NCBI GenBank assembly: GCA_965232455.1
Contig: OZ246981.1
Location: 4,030,001-4,094,000, forward strand
Origin: JBFGFX01 sp965232455
GTDB taxonomy: Bacteria; Pseudomonadota; Gammaproteobacteria; Steroidobacterales; Woeseiaceae
Reading direction: 5' to 3'
Length of the DNA: 64,000 bases
Below, piece after piece: positions 1 through 9,397 of this stretch. The notes under the pieces were generated by a model. The model did not search any database, was not told where the DNA came from, and saw nothing but the letters and a program-made list of their open reading frames with translations. The position numbers and the translations under genes are program-made. Position 1 is the stretch's first letter. Every line of letters starts with the position of its first letter.

Positions 1-54
1 CCATCAAAACGCCATACGGAACCACCGCGACTTGATAGCGCCAGCAGAATAGTG

Positions 55-945
55 ATGCCATTAGACCCCAATCTTCCAGGGCCCGTGTTTGTGCAGCTGT
101 TTCAGCCGGTGTTAGATGCGCTCGCAGAGCTTGGCGGCTCGGGAAGACCCAGCGAAGTTTGCGATGCTGTTGCAGCCTCACTACAGATTTCTGGCGAAGA
201 CAGAGCTGAGACTTTATCGAGTGGAAACTCGCGGTTCGACAATAAAGTCGCTTGGGCTAGATTCTACTTAGCGAAGTCCGGACATATTGATTCGAGTAGG
301 CGGGGAATTTGGACACTGAGTGACCACGGTCTCAATGCATCAAGGATGAACCACGATGATGCACTCGAGTTATTTCAAGCAGTCCAGGCTGAGTTTTCTA
401 AGAAAAGCGTAGATGACGACAGAACAAGCGAGCCTGACACAGCAGATGAAGAGGCGCCAAGCCCAGACCCAAGTGACTCTGGCAGAATTGAATATCGGGC
501 TGAGTTGATGGAGATCTTGCTTAGCTTACCTGCGGATGGCTTTGAACGATTCTGTCAACGACTACTACGAGAGTCTGGGTTTCAGGAAGTATCAGTCACA
601 GGGAAGAGTGGCGATGGCGGAATTGATGGAATAGGTGTACTCCAGGTTAACCCACTAGTCAGCTTCAAAGTACTGTTTCAGTGTAAACGGTACAAAGGCA
701 GTGTTGGCGCACCGGTGATTCGAGATTTCCGGGGAGCGATGATGGGCCGTGCCGACAAGGGCATCGTACTCACAACTGGGGCTTTCACTACCGACGCCAG
801 AAAGGAAGCTGTTCGCGATGGTGTGCCACCAATAGAACTCGTGGACGGCGACGCGTTAATACGTATGCTTGAAGAACTAGAATTGGGCTTAGAGGCCATA
901 CAGACATATCGCGTGGAAGCTAGGTTTTTTGATACGTTCCGATGA
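55..945 (+). CDS. mrr: Mrr-family restriction endonuclease
   Basis: Probable modification-dependent (type IV-like) restriction endonuclease of 296 residues. Residues ~8-95 look like the Mrr N-terminal winged-helix DNA-binding domain, including the segment FDNKVAWARFYLAKSG. Residues ~160-265 carry the Mrr catalytic core: FERFCQRLLRESGF, then GDGGIDG with the metal-binding Asp, then FQCKRY supplying the Gln-x-Lys of the PD-(D/E)xK-type site. About 60 acidic residues join the two as a linker. I use the ATG at 55; an in-frame GTG lies directly before it at 52. It is convergent with the type I operon that follows, and no neighbour is on its strand. Function is inferred from the family; which modified base it recognises cannot be read from sequence. 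Confidence 0.85.
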   Translation: MPLDPNLPGPVFVQLFQPVLDALAELGGSGRPSEVCDAVAASLQISGEDRAETLSSGNSRFDNKVAWARFYLAKSGHIDSSRRGIWTLSDHGLNASRMNHDDALELFQAVQAEFSKKSVDDDRTSEPDTADEEAPSPDPSDSGRIEYRAELMEILLSLPADGFERFCQRLLRESGFQEVSVTGKSGDGGIDGIGVLQVNPLVSFKVLFQCKRYKGSVGAPVIRDFRGAMMGRADKGIVLTTGAFTTDARKEAVRDGVPPIELVDGDALIRMLEELELGLEAIQTYRVEARFFDTFR

Positions 946-998
946 TTTTCCCGCCGAGGTAATCTACCCCTCCGTAGAGGCATGATTTCTGGATTGAT

Positions 999-1022
999 CG
1001 AACACAATACTTATTGTGTTCG
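999..1022. terminator. Palindrome between convergent restriction genes
   Basis: Inverted repeat with two perfect 11-base arms (CGAACACAATA at 999-1009 and TATTGTGTTCG at 1012-1022) and a 2-base centre. It sits 54 bases after the mrr stop and before the end of the minus-strand remnant. No long T run follows on either strand, so a bidirectional terminator is only one possibility; a protein-binding site is another. Confidence 0.35.
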
Positions 1023-1155
1023 TGCTTCTACGAACAACTTTACTAAAGGTTAGATCGAAAATTCGAGAAGCTTTCGCCTATCTTCTGGTCGAATTTGCAA
1101 GCCGTGCCACCCTTCAGTCAAACAGACGGAATATTCGACTAGTAGCCGCGAGCGA

Positions 1156-1536
1156 TCAAAATCTGGTTGTTCTCTCTGTATCGGGAGTTCGCGATTGATT
1201 TTCTCTGGATGCTGGGGCAAGCAATTTTCGGCCGAGATCCGCTATTTTGCATATGCCTCGATCCGGACGCATTACCACTGCAGCCTGGGTGAGATACGTG
1301 AGTGCCCAGGTCACGCGATTCTTGTAGATTACTGTATCCGACGGAGATACATCGGCCCGATCCTCTTCTGTTGGATCAAGGGGCTGAGCTGCCTGCTCAA
1401 TGATGCGTTGTCGACTATGCTCAACACCATCTGACACGATTTGCAAAATCGGAAGCGTGAAAGCTTCGAAACGTAGAACTGGCAAACCGTTTTCCTCAAA
1501 CTGGCCGTCGGCGATTTCGACTACAGGTTCAAGCGT
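1156..1536 (-). pseudogene. Mrr-type winged-helix remnant, in frame after hsdR stop
   Basis: Open frame of 126 codons that begins immediately after the hsdR TAG stop and in the same reading frame. The translation from about TLEPVVEIADGQ through FEAFTLPILQIVSDG to NRVTWALTYLTQAAVV and RGICKIADLG is homologous to the winged-helix half of the Mrr protein at 55-945 (compare FDNKVAWARFYLAKSG and RGIWTLSDHG there). The catalytic half is absent. There is no ATG; a TTG at 1485 would give 109 residues. Most likely a truncated second mrr-like gene, or a domain once fused to HsdR. Expression as a separate protein is doubtful. Confidence 0.55.
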
Positions 1537-4500
1537 CTACTCATCATATGTCAGCCCGAAAATCGTATCCTTGAGCCAATGCCGGAATGACTCGTTGTCC
1601 TGAAACTGCTTGAAGAGCTGCGCGTCATCAGAGAATAACGCGGTCACGACACGCTTGAGTGCCTTGTCATGCTCAATGCGCGCATTCTGTCTATCAGAGT
1701 GCTTCTTCGCGTTGTGGTAGGCTTGATCAGCCAATACCCTTCGCGGTATTTCATCGATGATCCGCTGTTCCATACGCCCTTCGTCATCAAACAGTCCACC
1801 GAACTGGTCGTTAAATGATTTGATAATAATCGAGAGGTGGTCCATCTCCGGCTCTGCCTTTCGCCCACCGCCTGATGTCGGCACTGGTTCAATTTCCGCG
1901 TCCTCATCCGGCAATGCAATCGCCATTGTTGCTTTTTTCTCGGCTCGATAACTGTCCATATCGATCGCTTCGAGGATACCTCTTGAAAGGTCTTCCTCCT
2001 TGGGCGCCGGAAGTTTGGGTATCAAGAAGTTCAGGAAAATGGATAGCTTCTCCCATTCCTGCAAGCCGTAGTCCAATATCGTCGCCAGAAAGTCGTATGT
2101 CCGGGTGAAGGCTTTAGCCTTGCCCTTGAAATCAACCTGGCCGTCTTCGTCAAGTTCTGTAATGTACTCTCCAACACCGGCATCCAATATCGGATCGAGC
2201 CGATCGCGGTCGGCCCCGCCTAAGTAGCACTCGACGAGTGTATCAATCTGCTCCGGCGAATAAACTTGATAATCATCCAAGTCTGCTTTCAACGAGTGCA
2301 GCTTATTGGGGTCTGTTTCCTTGCTAAGTACTGTGGTTTGATAATAGTCTGCAAATGCTCTTTCAATCGTGTCTGTTTCGTTCTGGAAGTCCAAAACAAA
2401 TACATCGTGTTTCTTCGGGTGAGACCGATTCAGGCGAGAAAGCGTTTGCACCGCTTTGATCCCCGATAGCGCCTTGTCTACGTACATCGTATGTAGTAGC
2501 GGCTCGTCATAACCCGTCTGGAACTTATCAGCGCAAACCAGAAAGCGATACGGATCCTCCTGAATCCTATCGGGAATTTCGTTACTGGAAAAACCGTTGA
2601 GTTTGGCTTCGGTAACTTTCTCGCCCTTGTAAACGTGCTCCCCTGAAAACGCGACGATCGCCTTATACGGGTTCTTGCTGTTGTCCAAATACGCCTGGAT
2701 TGCATAGTAGTACTGTATCGCCCGCTGAATGCCTCCAGTGACAACCATGGCCCTTGCTTGACCACCGATTTTCCGCTGTCCGACTACCTGCTCGACAAAG
2801 TGGTCGACCATAATCTCCGCTTTCTCGCGAATAGCGGTTTCGTGGCCTTCAACGTAGCGGCGCAACTTTTTTCGCGCCTTCTTAACATCAAATTCTGGAT
2901 CCCCTTCGACCGTTTTCGCTAAACGGTAGTAGCTTTTGACCGGCGTATAGTACTTAAGAACATCAAGAATAAAGCCTTCTTGGATTGCCTGCTTCATAGT
3001 GTAACTATGGAAAGGCCGGTGCTTGACCTCATCGCCTTCGCGATAGGGAATACCAAAAAGTTGCAACGTTTTGTTTTTTGGCGTGGCAGTAAACGCGAAA
3101 TAGCTAGCGTTCGTCAGCAATTTCCGCGATTCGATAATCTTATTGATTTTATCTTCGGTTGTTTCCTCCTCCTCGGCTGAGCTTTCGTCGGCCAAGGCCA
3201 TATTCATTTTTGCCGTCGTACGCCCGCCTTGGCTGGAATGGGCTTCGTCGATGATGATCGCGAATCTTTTGCCGCGGTGTTCTTCACCAATGGTATCCAG
3301 CACGTAGGGGAACGTTTGCACTGTTGAAATTACAATTTTCTTGCCGTCTCTGAGGAATTTCGACAATTGCTCCGTTTTGGACGTGCCACTACTTTCCGTC
3401 ACAGCACCAATAATCGAAGAAACCTGTGCAAAAGCTTTGATGGTCTCACGAATCTGCATATCCAGGATTCGCCGGTCTGTAACGACGATGATCGTATCGA
3501 ATACATCGGCACCTTGCTGACGCAGACCGATCAGCTGATGCGCCAGCCATGCGATCGAGTTCGACTTACCGCTACCGGCCGAATGCTGGACTAGGTAACG
3601 TTCACCAGCGCCACACCATGCCGCGTCCGCTAGTAACTTCCGAACGACATCGAGCTGATGGTAGCGGGGAAATATCTGTACGCGTTTTCTCTTACCCGTC
3701 TTCTCATTCCTTTCTTCGACGATCTGCGCATAATTTTCTAGGATATCGGTCAGACCACCGGGGGTAAGAATTCGGCGCCAGAGGTGGTCGGTCTTGATCC
3801 CATAGGGATTGGGCGGGTTGCCCGCCCCTTGATTCCAGCCCTGGTTAAACGGCAAGAACCACGACTCCTTCGCCATTCCTTTGGTACCTTTTAGGTGAGT
3901 GCACATCTGCACCACGTGATCGTCCATCGCGAAATGCACTACGCAGCGCCCGAACAGAAACAACGTTTCTCGTGGATCGCGATCCCGCTTATATTGTTCC
4001 TCGGCGTCCTCGGCTGTTTGTTTAGTGAGGCTGTTTTTTAGCTCGAAGGTCGCCACCGGCAAGCCGTTTATGAACAACGCCAGGTCCAATGCTCGTCTTG
4101 TCTCCTCTCGGCTGTACCGAAGCTGACGAGTATTGCTGAAACGATTCGCAGCATGTCGCTCGGTGGCCCTTTCGTTCTCTGGCGAAGGTGTGCCATAGAA
4201 CATATCCACATGATACCTGCCGTGGCTCACACCTTTGCGCAGTACGTCTATGGTGCCGCGCCGAGTGATCTCGCCTTGTAACCGCAACAGAAACTTCCTG
4301 CGTTTCGGACCATCGGTTCGCAACTCAAGTGCAACGGCCAAGTCTTCCTGTGTCGCCTCGACAAAGCTCGCCAACTGTTTCAGATCCAGCGCAAACTCGC
4401 GATCGTAGTCGGTGTTCTCGCCCTCGATCCAACCGAATGCTGACATCGAGTCGAAAATCAGTGACTCTAGACCCTCCTCTTTTACGTTAGTCACCGGCGG

Positions 4501-5145
4501 TCTGTCCGCTGGTGTGGGCCGCGCAGTTTCTATCAGTTTGATGCCACCAGCCGAGCCGAATAGTGAGATCCTGTCCACGTCACCTATGTTGGCTCGATGG
4601 GCAAGTTGCTGTGAAAATGAGAACTCGTCGAGGAATGCTGCAAGCCTCGGGTCCTGAGCCTGGAACCCTAGAATCGCCCTTTCGGCTGCGTCTCGCGGCA
4701 TCTCCAAGCGGATCAGAGAACTGTTCGTTGGCGCTACCGCTTTAACTGTGACTTCCGTGAACTGAACATTGACATAGGCGGCCATCATCCGCACAAGACG
4801 GGCACGCTCCGATTCGGTCATCGTGTCAACAGAAGCGGCGAGTATGAGGTCAATCATGACTTTCTGTTCTGGCGAAACCGGAGGAAGCCTATCGCGCTCT
4901 AAAGCGCACGGAGATTCCTTGAATCCGCGGAGCTGAGATTCTGGCCAGCCTTCAGAGTGTGAACGTGTGTGACAGTTTGCACACAATACCACTAGGTTTT
5001 CGAAGCTGTGATCTTTAGTCTTACCCCAGGGAATAATGTGAGCCTTTTCTAGCGATACCGGCTCGCAACAGCACGAGCATCGATAACGACACTCAAACAT
5101 CAGCTCGCGCTGAGTAGCTGCAGGAATCTTTGGTCGATTACTCAT
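1537..5145 (-). CDS. hsdR: Type I restriction subunit R with N-terminal HNH domain
   Basis: Restriction and translocation subunit of a type I system, 1202 residues. Residues ~20-64 form an HNH/zinc nuclease motif (CSCC near 23-26, KAHIIPW, NLVVLCANCHTRSH). Residues ~85-205 are an unassigned linker. A standard HsdR follows: HSDR_N nuclease domain ~222-410 with FELKNS at 367-372 as the ExK part of its active site, Walker A HSAGSGKS at ~521-528, IIIDEAHSS at ~632 and FAFTATPKN as the SAT-like motif III. The end FGLTYDE is normal for the family. The HNH fusion is unusual and gives the protein two candidate nucleases. The start is fixed by an 8-base overlap with the frameshifted end of hsdS, which implies translational coupling in the order XRE, hsdM, X, hsdS, hsdR. 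Confidence 0.93.
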   Translation of the reverse strand: MSNRPKIPAATQRELMFECRYRCSCCCEPVSLEKAHIIPWGKTKDHSFENLVVLCANCHTRSHSEGWPESQLRGFKESPCALERDRLPPVSPEQKVMIDLILAASVDTMTESERARLVRMMAAYVNVQFTEVTVKAVAPTNSSLIRLEMPRDAAERAILGFQAQDPRLAAFLDEFSFSQQLAHRANIGDVDRISLFGSAGGIKLIETARPTPADRPPVTNVKEEGLESLIFDSMSAFGWIEGENTDYDREFALDLKQLASFVEATQEDLAVALELRTDGPKRRKFLLRLQGEITRRGTIDVLRKGVSHGRYHVDMFYGTPSPENERATERHAANRFSNTRQLRYSREETRRALDLALFINGLPVATFELKNSLTKQTAEDAEEQYKRDRDPRETLFLFGRCVVHFAMDDHVVQMCTHLKGTKGMAKESWFLPFNQGWNQGAGNPPNPYGIKTDHLWRRILTPGGLTDILENYAQIVEERNEKTGKRKRVQIFPRYHQLDVVRKLLADAAWCGAGERYLVQHSAGSGKSNSIAWLAHQLIGLRQQGADVFDTIIVVTDRRILDMQIRETIKAFAQVSSIIGAVTESSGTSKTEQLSKFLRDGKKIVISTVQTFPYVLDTIGEEHRGKRFAIIIDEAHSSQGGRTTAKMNMALADESSAEEEETTEDKINKIIESRKLLTNASYFAFTATPKNKTLQLFGIPYREGDEVKHRPFHSYTMKQAIQEGFILDVLKYYTPVKSYYRLAKTVEGDPEFDVKKARKKLRRYVEGHETAIREKAEIMVDHFVEQVVGQRKIGGQARAMVVTGGIQRAIQYYYAIQAYLDNSKNPYKAIVAFSGEHVYKGEKVTEAKLNGFSSNEIPDRIQEDPYRFLVCADKFQTGYDEPLLHTMYVDKALSGIKAVQTLSRLNRSHPKKHDVFVLDFQNETDTIERAFADYYQTTVLSKETDPNKLHSLKADLDDYQVYSPEQIDTLVECYLGGADRDRLDPILDAGVGEYITELDEDGQVDFKGKAKAFTRTYDFLATILDYGLQEWEKLSIFLNFLIPKLPAPKEEDLSRGILEAIDMDSYRAEKKATMAIALPDEDAEIEPVPTSGGGRKAEPEMDHLSIIIKSFNDQFGGLFDDEGRMEQRIIDEIPRRVLADQAYHNAKKHSDRQNARIEHDKALKRVVTALFSDDAQLFKQFQDNESFRHWLKDTIFGLTYDE

Positions 5146-5205
5146 CGGCTTTCTCTAGAGCGAATTCCTCATACAGTTCGCCGTCAAACTCACCAACTTC
5201 AGCAA

Positions 5206-6543
5206 CTATGGCCCCTCTGCCTCGTCGAGTTTAGACAACTCTGCAACAGCAGCACGGACATCCAGCTTACCGGTGACGATGTCGGACGTCAGTCGAGTAC
5301 GATACTCCTGCATTAAGGCAATTTCTTTTTTAGCACGATTTATCGCTGCCGTAGGAATCGCTGTCTCGCTTGCTACAAAATCTACAATCTCTTGTTGCTC
5401 ATCCTTCGGCGGAATAACGATTGGTATCTTAAAGAATTCCTCCGGATACAACCGAAGACGCGACGCTCGAATCCCCGTAGAACGACAAATATAGTTTGCC
5501 TTATAAGGCTCAATGCGGAGCAGCAAATCTCCGTAGCCAGCGGTTAGCTTTTGAGGCTCACGCTGACGATAAACAGCATACGCGGGACTAATAATTCCTT
5601 CATACTTGGAAAACCCTAAGGCTGCCATCCACGCCCACATCGTATTAATCGCGAGATCACCGGGGCGACAGATCTTATACCCCACGTTGGACTCCGCCTT
5701 GAACATCGTAACGTTTTTCTCGCTTCTAGGTGTAACCCCTGTCAGGTGGGATACCGACAACAGTTCCTCGCGACCCGTTTTCGACCGTTCATCGATCTCC
5801 CCAAAAATGTACTTGGCTCGCCGCACATCCCAGTGCCCAGGTATATCGCCAAGCCACTCGACACCCGAGGGTTTCAGCTCGACGTTGGGATCCAGACCAC
5901 GGGTAACGGCCTTCTGAATGACGGTTTGCTTCTGTTCATTCAGCAGGCCAATGAGCCGCCGTTTAACGCTAATGAAACCATCAAATTTTTTGTTCGCGTA
6001 CCCGAGGAATCGGATAATTGCAGCTTGCTCCTCTGCAGGCGGCAGTATTGAACCGATTACCTTGAAGTGCTCTGGTCGCAAACTCCACATATCCGAGGAA
6101 ATACCGTATGACCACCTCTCTGCTTCTTTAGCAAAACCTGGCGTACGATAAAGATGATGAAAAAACCACGGACTAACGCTCGTTCGCGGCCGCAATACAA
6201 CGTAGGCAGGACTCATAATCCCTTTTAATCTAGATGCGCCAAGGGCTCCCTGCCACGCTCGCATCTTGTTGTAGACTATATCCCCGATCTGAACGAGCTT
6301 GTACTTTGTCTTGTTTCTATTCGAGCTATCTTTTTTAGAAGTGTCAGTGAGTAACTCTTTCTGAGGCACGATTCCATTGCCGATGGTTACAGAAAGCATC
6401 TCTTCATTAGGATGATTTCGATCTTTAATCTCATCAAACAGCGCGCGATTGGGTAGTAGCGACCAATGCGAAGGCACTCGCCCGAGCCATGCTTGATCCG
6501 ACTCCTTGTATTCAGGATAAGGATGAAGGCCGTCGATCATCAT
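5206..6543 (-). CDS. hsdS: Type I restriction specificity subunit S, C-terminus frameshifted
   Basis: DNA-recognition subunit, 445 residues as written. It has the usual two half-repeats: each begins with an LG-x-(V/I)-P-x-HW segment (LGRVPSHW near 20, LGDIPGHW near 231), continues into a target-recognition domain, and ends with PPAEEQAAIIRFL or PPKDEQQEIVDFV followed by a helical region. The start ATGATG overlaps the TGA of the broken gene before it. The 3' end looks damaged. After a GGGG run (minus strand, 5215-5212) the frame stops at 5206, but shifting by one base opens 23 more codons (ending FALEKADE) that stop at 5138, overlapping the hsdR ATG by 8 bases. The restored gene would be 5138-6543. 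The sequence recognised cannot be inferred. Confidence 0.9.
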   Translation of the reverse strand: MMIDGLHPYPEYKESDQAWLGRVPSHWSLLPNRALFDEIKDRNHPNEEMLSVTIGNGIVPQKELLTDTSKKDSSNRNKTKYKLVQIGDIVYNKMRAWQGALGASRLKGIMSPAYVVLRPRTSVSPWFFHHLYRTPGFAKEAERWSYGISSDMWSLRPEHFKVIGSILPPAEEQAAIIRFLGYANKKFDGFISVKRRLIGLLNEQKQTVIQKAVTRGLDPNVELKPSGVEWLGDIPGHWDVRRAKYIFGEIDERSKTGREELLSVSHLTGVTPRSEKNVTMFKAESNVGYKICRPGDLAINTMWAWMAALGFSKYEGIISPAYAVYRQREPQKLTAGYGDLLLRIEPYKANYICRSTGIRASRLRLYPEEFFKIPIVIPPKDEQQEIVDFVASETAIPTAAINRAKKEIALMQEYRTRLTSDIVTGKLDVRAAVAELSKLDEAEGP

Positions 6544-6937
6544 GACATCTCCTTGGCAAATGCGCTCACTACTCCGACCTGCGCCATTGCTAAATCGGAC
6601 CGCAACACTTCTTCGTCCGTCTGACTAAACCATTCAAGAACGCATTGAGCGCCATGTCGCATGTTCACTTCATTACGGCAATTTGGAATGAATGCGAACT
6701 GCACTTTCTGGGCGGCGCCTGCAACAAACACACCAAGCGGTGAAACAATACCGCCTTTAGTTGATGCTTCTTCGTTGACCTGTGTGTCAAAGGGCTTCTT
6801 ACCAACCGCTTTATGGCCTTGATTCCTTTCTTTGGCTGTTTGTGAATGTTCGACAGGTTTGTCTTTTCTTGCCCCACTGGAAAGGCGTCTAGGCAACGGC
6901 TGGAGATCATGACACCGAGTTTGGAAGACATGCCCAT
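6540..6937 (-). pseudogene. Broken small gene, DUF4062-like N-terminus
   Basis: Remnant lying between hsdM and hsdS. Its ATG is 2 bases after the hsdM stop and its TGA overlaps the hsdS start, so it belonged to the operon. The first ~40 codons read SKLGVMISSRCLDAFPVG and on to KKGIKAIK, which resembles from memory the start of DUF4062-type proteins (KLQVMISSRC, DIRKELKxEIEA). Near 6808-6814 one base appears to be missing. The continuation is in another frame (AVGKKPFDTQVNEEASTKGG), ending at 6540. The last ~70 residues (RHGAQCVLEWFSQTDEE) I do not recognise. The family assignment is moderate; the frameshift is supported by both ends fitting the operon. Confidence 0.5.
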
Positions 6938-6939
6938 CG

Positions 6940-9333
6940 CTATTTCGCATCGCCCGCAATTTCTTCGAGCAACCCTTCGGTTTCTTGTTCGAGCGCCATG
7001 ATATCCGCGCTAATCGCTGCGAGGCTCCGCAGCACCGGCGGCTTGTAAAAATGCCGAGTGAAACTAATTTCGTAGCCTATTTTGGTATCGCTCTCGACAA
7101 TCCATGCATCGGGGGTGTAGGGCAGCACCTCCCGCCGGATGAACGATTCAATGCCTACCTTCGCGCTCGAGTCGGTGGGAAGCTCGCCGACCTGTCCAGC
7201 CGCCGGTGCCTCAAGAAACGGTATCTGCTCATGATCTCGGAGCTCGGGGTCGGGCACATATTCAACCACGCAACTCTCTTCGTCGATCTTTACCTCAAAC
7301 AGACCGTGCAATGGATCTACATCAGGAATGGCTGCTTTCTTACCTCTACTGGATTTGTGGACCTTCTTGATGACCGGCGGTGCGCCCTCGACTCGCCAGC
7401 TAATCGCGTTGACGATCAATTTGAGATCTGCCGCACTGAGTTTAATATCCAGCTCCTTGATCGCTGCTTTGAGTTTATCCATAAAGACGTTGTGATCCTC
7501 AAACAGCTCGTCGCCCATCTCCTCGCGCAACTTACCACCGATCTCAAGCAACTTGGCATCTCGCTTCCACGAAGCCTTTTTGAGTAATTTCCTTTTCTTG
7601 ACAGCGGTCAGACTCTTTTTTACTGACTTACTTTCGTTCTCGTCATTACCCTCGTCCGCCTCCGATGCGCCCCAGTTCTCAACCAGCTCCTTTAGTTGCT
7701 TGTACACGGACGCTGGGTTATCGAACAATGCTTCGCCGAGCTCGTCATATAACGCTGCCCGAACCTCCTCATCTCCTGAAGCGAAGCGAAGACCCTCAAT
7801 CGCTTTGCGAGTGAACTGGCTGTGCAAGCGAAGCGGGCGTTCAACCTTTACTTTCCAGTAGCCGAATTCCGCGTTCGGAAATATCTTTGATTGCTCGGTC
7901 TCTTCAAAATTGACAAAGACATCGCAGATTCGCCCAATATCAGCTGGTGATAATTCGCAGTTCTTCTTCCCCATGTTTTTACGCAAGGGCTTATACCATT
8001 CGGTAGCATCGATGAGTTGCACCTTGCCCTTGCGACCTTCCGGTTTTCGATTGGTCAGTATCCAGACGTAGGTCGCGATACCGGTGTTGTAGAACATGTT
8101 TAGGGGCAGAGCAACGATGGCTTCCAGCCAATCATTCTCAATAACCCATCGACGTATGTTGCTCTCACCCTGCCCCGCATCCCCTGTAAACAGTGAGGAA
8201 CCGTTATGCACCTCGGCAATGCGGCTTCCCAGCGGCGTGTCATGCTTCATCTTACTCAGCATGTTCGCCAGGAACATCATTTGCCCGTCACTAGACCGCG
8301 TAACCAGAGAGTATTCCGGATCGCCGGCATGATTTATGACGAAACGCGGGTCGCGGAGGTCGGTTTTGCCGCCCATTTTTTCGAGATCGACCTTCCAGCT
8401 CTTGCCGTAGGGCGGATTTGCCAACATGAAGTCGAACTCTCGAGAGCGGTAAGCGTCGTTTGATAATGTCGAGTGCGCGGGACCACCGACGATGTTGTCG
8501 GCAGCATCGCCGTCACCCTTCAGTAGAAGATCTGCCTTGCAAATCGCGTAGGTTTCGGCGGAGATTTCCTGGCCATAGAGATGAGTCGCAACTTGTTTGC
8601 CATGCTCCTTAGCGATCTTCTGCAGCGTCTCCTCAGCTACTGTCAGCATGCCGCCGGTACCGCAGGCGCAATCGTAAAGCAGGTAGGTGCCGGACTCCAC
8701 CTCGTTGGCGATTGGCAGAAACATCAGACTAGCCATGAGGCGAACTGCATCTCGTGGTGTCCAGTGCTCGCCCGCCTCCTCATTGTTCTCCTCGTTAAAG
8801 CGGCGCACCAGGTCCTCGAACATGGTGCCCATCGAATGATTATCGAGCGCCGGCAGATCGCCGGCTGGCTCAGGCGTTAGATTGATATCTTTGTCAAGAA
8901 ATTTCTCGATAAGCGGTCCGAGAAGATCGGCTTTGGATAACCGGGGAATTTGATTACGAAATTCGAAATTGGTGAGAATATCTTGGACGTTCGGGGAGAA
9001 ACCATCGAGGTACGCCTCAAAATCATCCTTCAACTTTTGTTGTGTGCCTCGAGACTTGAGGTCGCGAAGCAAAAACGGCGAGGTATTGTAGAAGGCTTGG
9101 CCGGAAGCTGCGCGCAGAGCATCATCCTGATTTGCTATCTTTTCTCGATCAAGCGCTTTCTTCATTTCGAGCACATCCTTTTTGGTTGGCTCGAGAACCG
9201 CGTCGAGTCGACGCAGCACCGTCATCGGCAGAATCACATCGCGATACTTGCCACGGTTATAAACATCGCGAAGGAGATCGTCGGCGATACTCCAGATGAA
9301 GTTAGTAAGCCAACTTAGTTGCGCTTGGTCCAT
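6940..9333 (-). CDS. hsdM: Type I restriction DNA methyltransferase subunit M
   Basis: N6-adenine methyltransferase subunit, 797 residues. The HsdM N-terminal helical domain spans ~5-150. The methylase core carries SAM-binding motif I DCACGTGGM at ~221-229 and catalytic motif IV NPPYGKSW at ~306-313. Residues ~520-800 form a long extension rich in charged helices, as in the longer HsdM subfamily that pairs with HsdS. It protects host DNA and, with HsdS, forms the modification enzyme on which HsdR assembles. It is the first large gene of the operon, 64 bases downstream of a small XRE regulator that may set its expression. No catalytic residue is missing, so modification should work even if specificity is affected by the hsdS frameshift. 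Confidence 0.95.
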   Translation of the reverse strand: MDQAQLSWLTNFIWSIADDLLRDVYNRGKYRDVILPMTVLRRLDAVLEPTKKDVLEMKKALDREKIANQDDALRAASGQAFYNTSPFLLRDLKSRGTQQKLKDDFEAYLDGFSPNVQDILTNFEFRNQIPRLSKADLLGPLIEKFLDKDINLTPEPAGDLPALDNHSMGTMFEDLVRRFNEENNEEAGEHWTPRDAVRLMASLMFLPIANEVESGTYLLYDCACGTGGMLTVAEETLQKIAKEHGKQVATHLYGQEISAETYAICKADLLLKGDGDAADNIVGGPAHSTLSNDAYRSREFDFMLANPPYGKSWKVDLEKMGGKTDLRDPRFVINHAGDPEYSLVTRSSDGQMMFLANMLSKMKHDTPLGSRIAEVHNGSSLFTGDAGQGESNIRRWVIENDWLEAIVALPLNMFYNTGIATYVWILTNRKPEGRKGKVQLIDATEWYKPLRKNMGKKNCELSPADIGRICDVFVNFEETEQSKIFPNAEFGYWKVKVERPLRLHSQFTRKAIEGLRFASGDEEVRAALYDELGEALFDNPASVYKQLKELVENWGASEADEGNDENESKSVKKSLTAVKKRKLLKKASWKRDAKLLEIGGKLREEMGDELFEDHNVFMDKLKAAIKELDIKLSAADLKLIVNAISWRVEGAPPVIKKVHKSSRGKKAAIPDVDPLHGLFEVKIDEESCVVEYVPDPELRDHEQIPFLEAPAAGQVGELPTDSSAKVGIESFIRREVLPYTPDAWIVESDTKIGYEISFTRHFYKPPVLRSLAAISADIMALEQETEGLLEEIAGDAK

Positions 9334-9397
9334 ACTATTGGGTCGTTCCTCAATCGATCTTCTCTGACGTGTCTGGTAAATCGGGGCCTAGCCCGGT

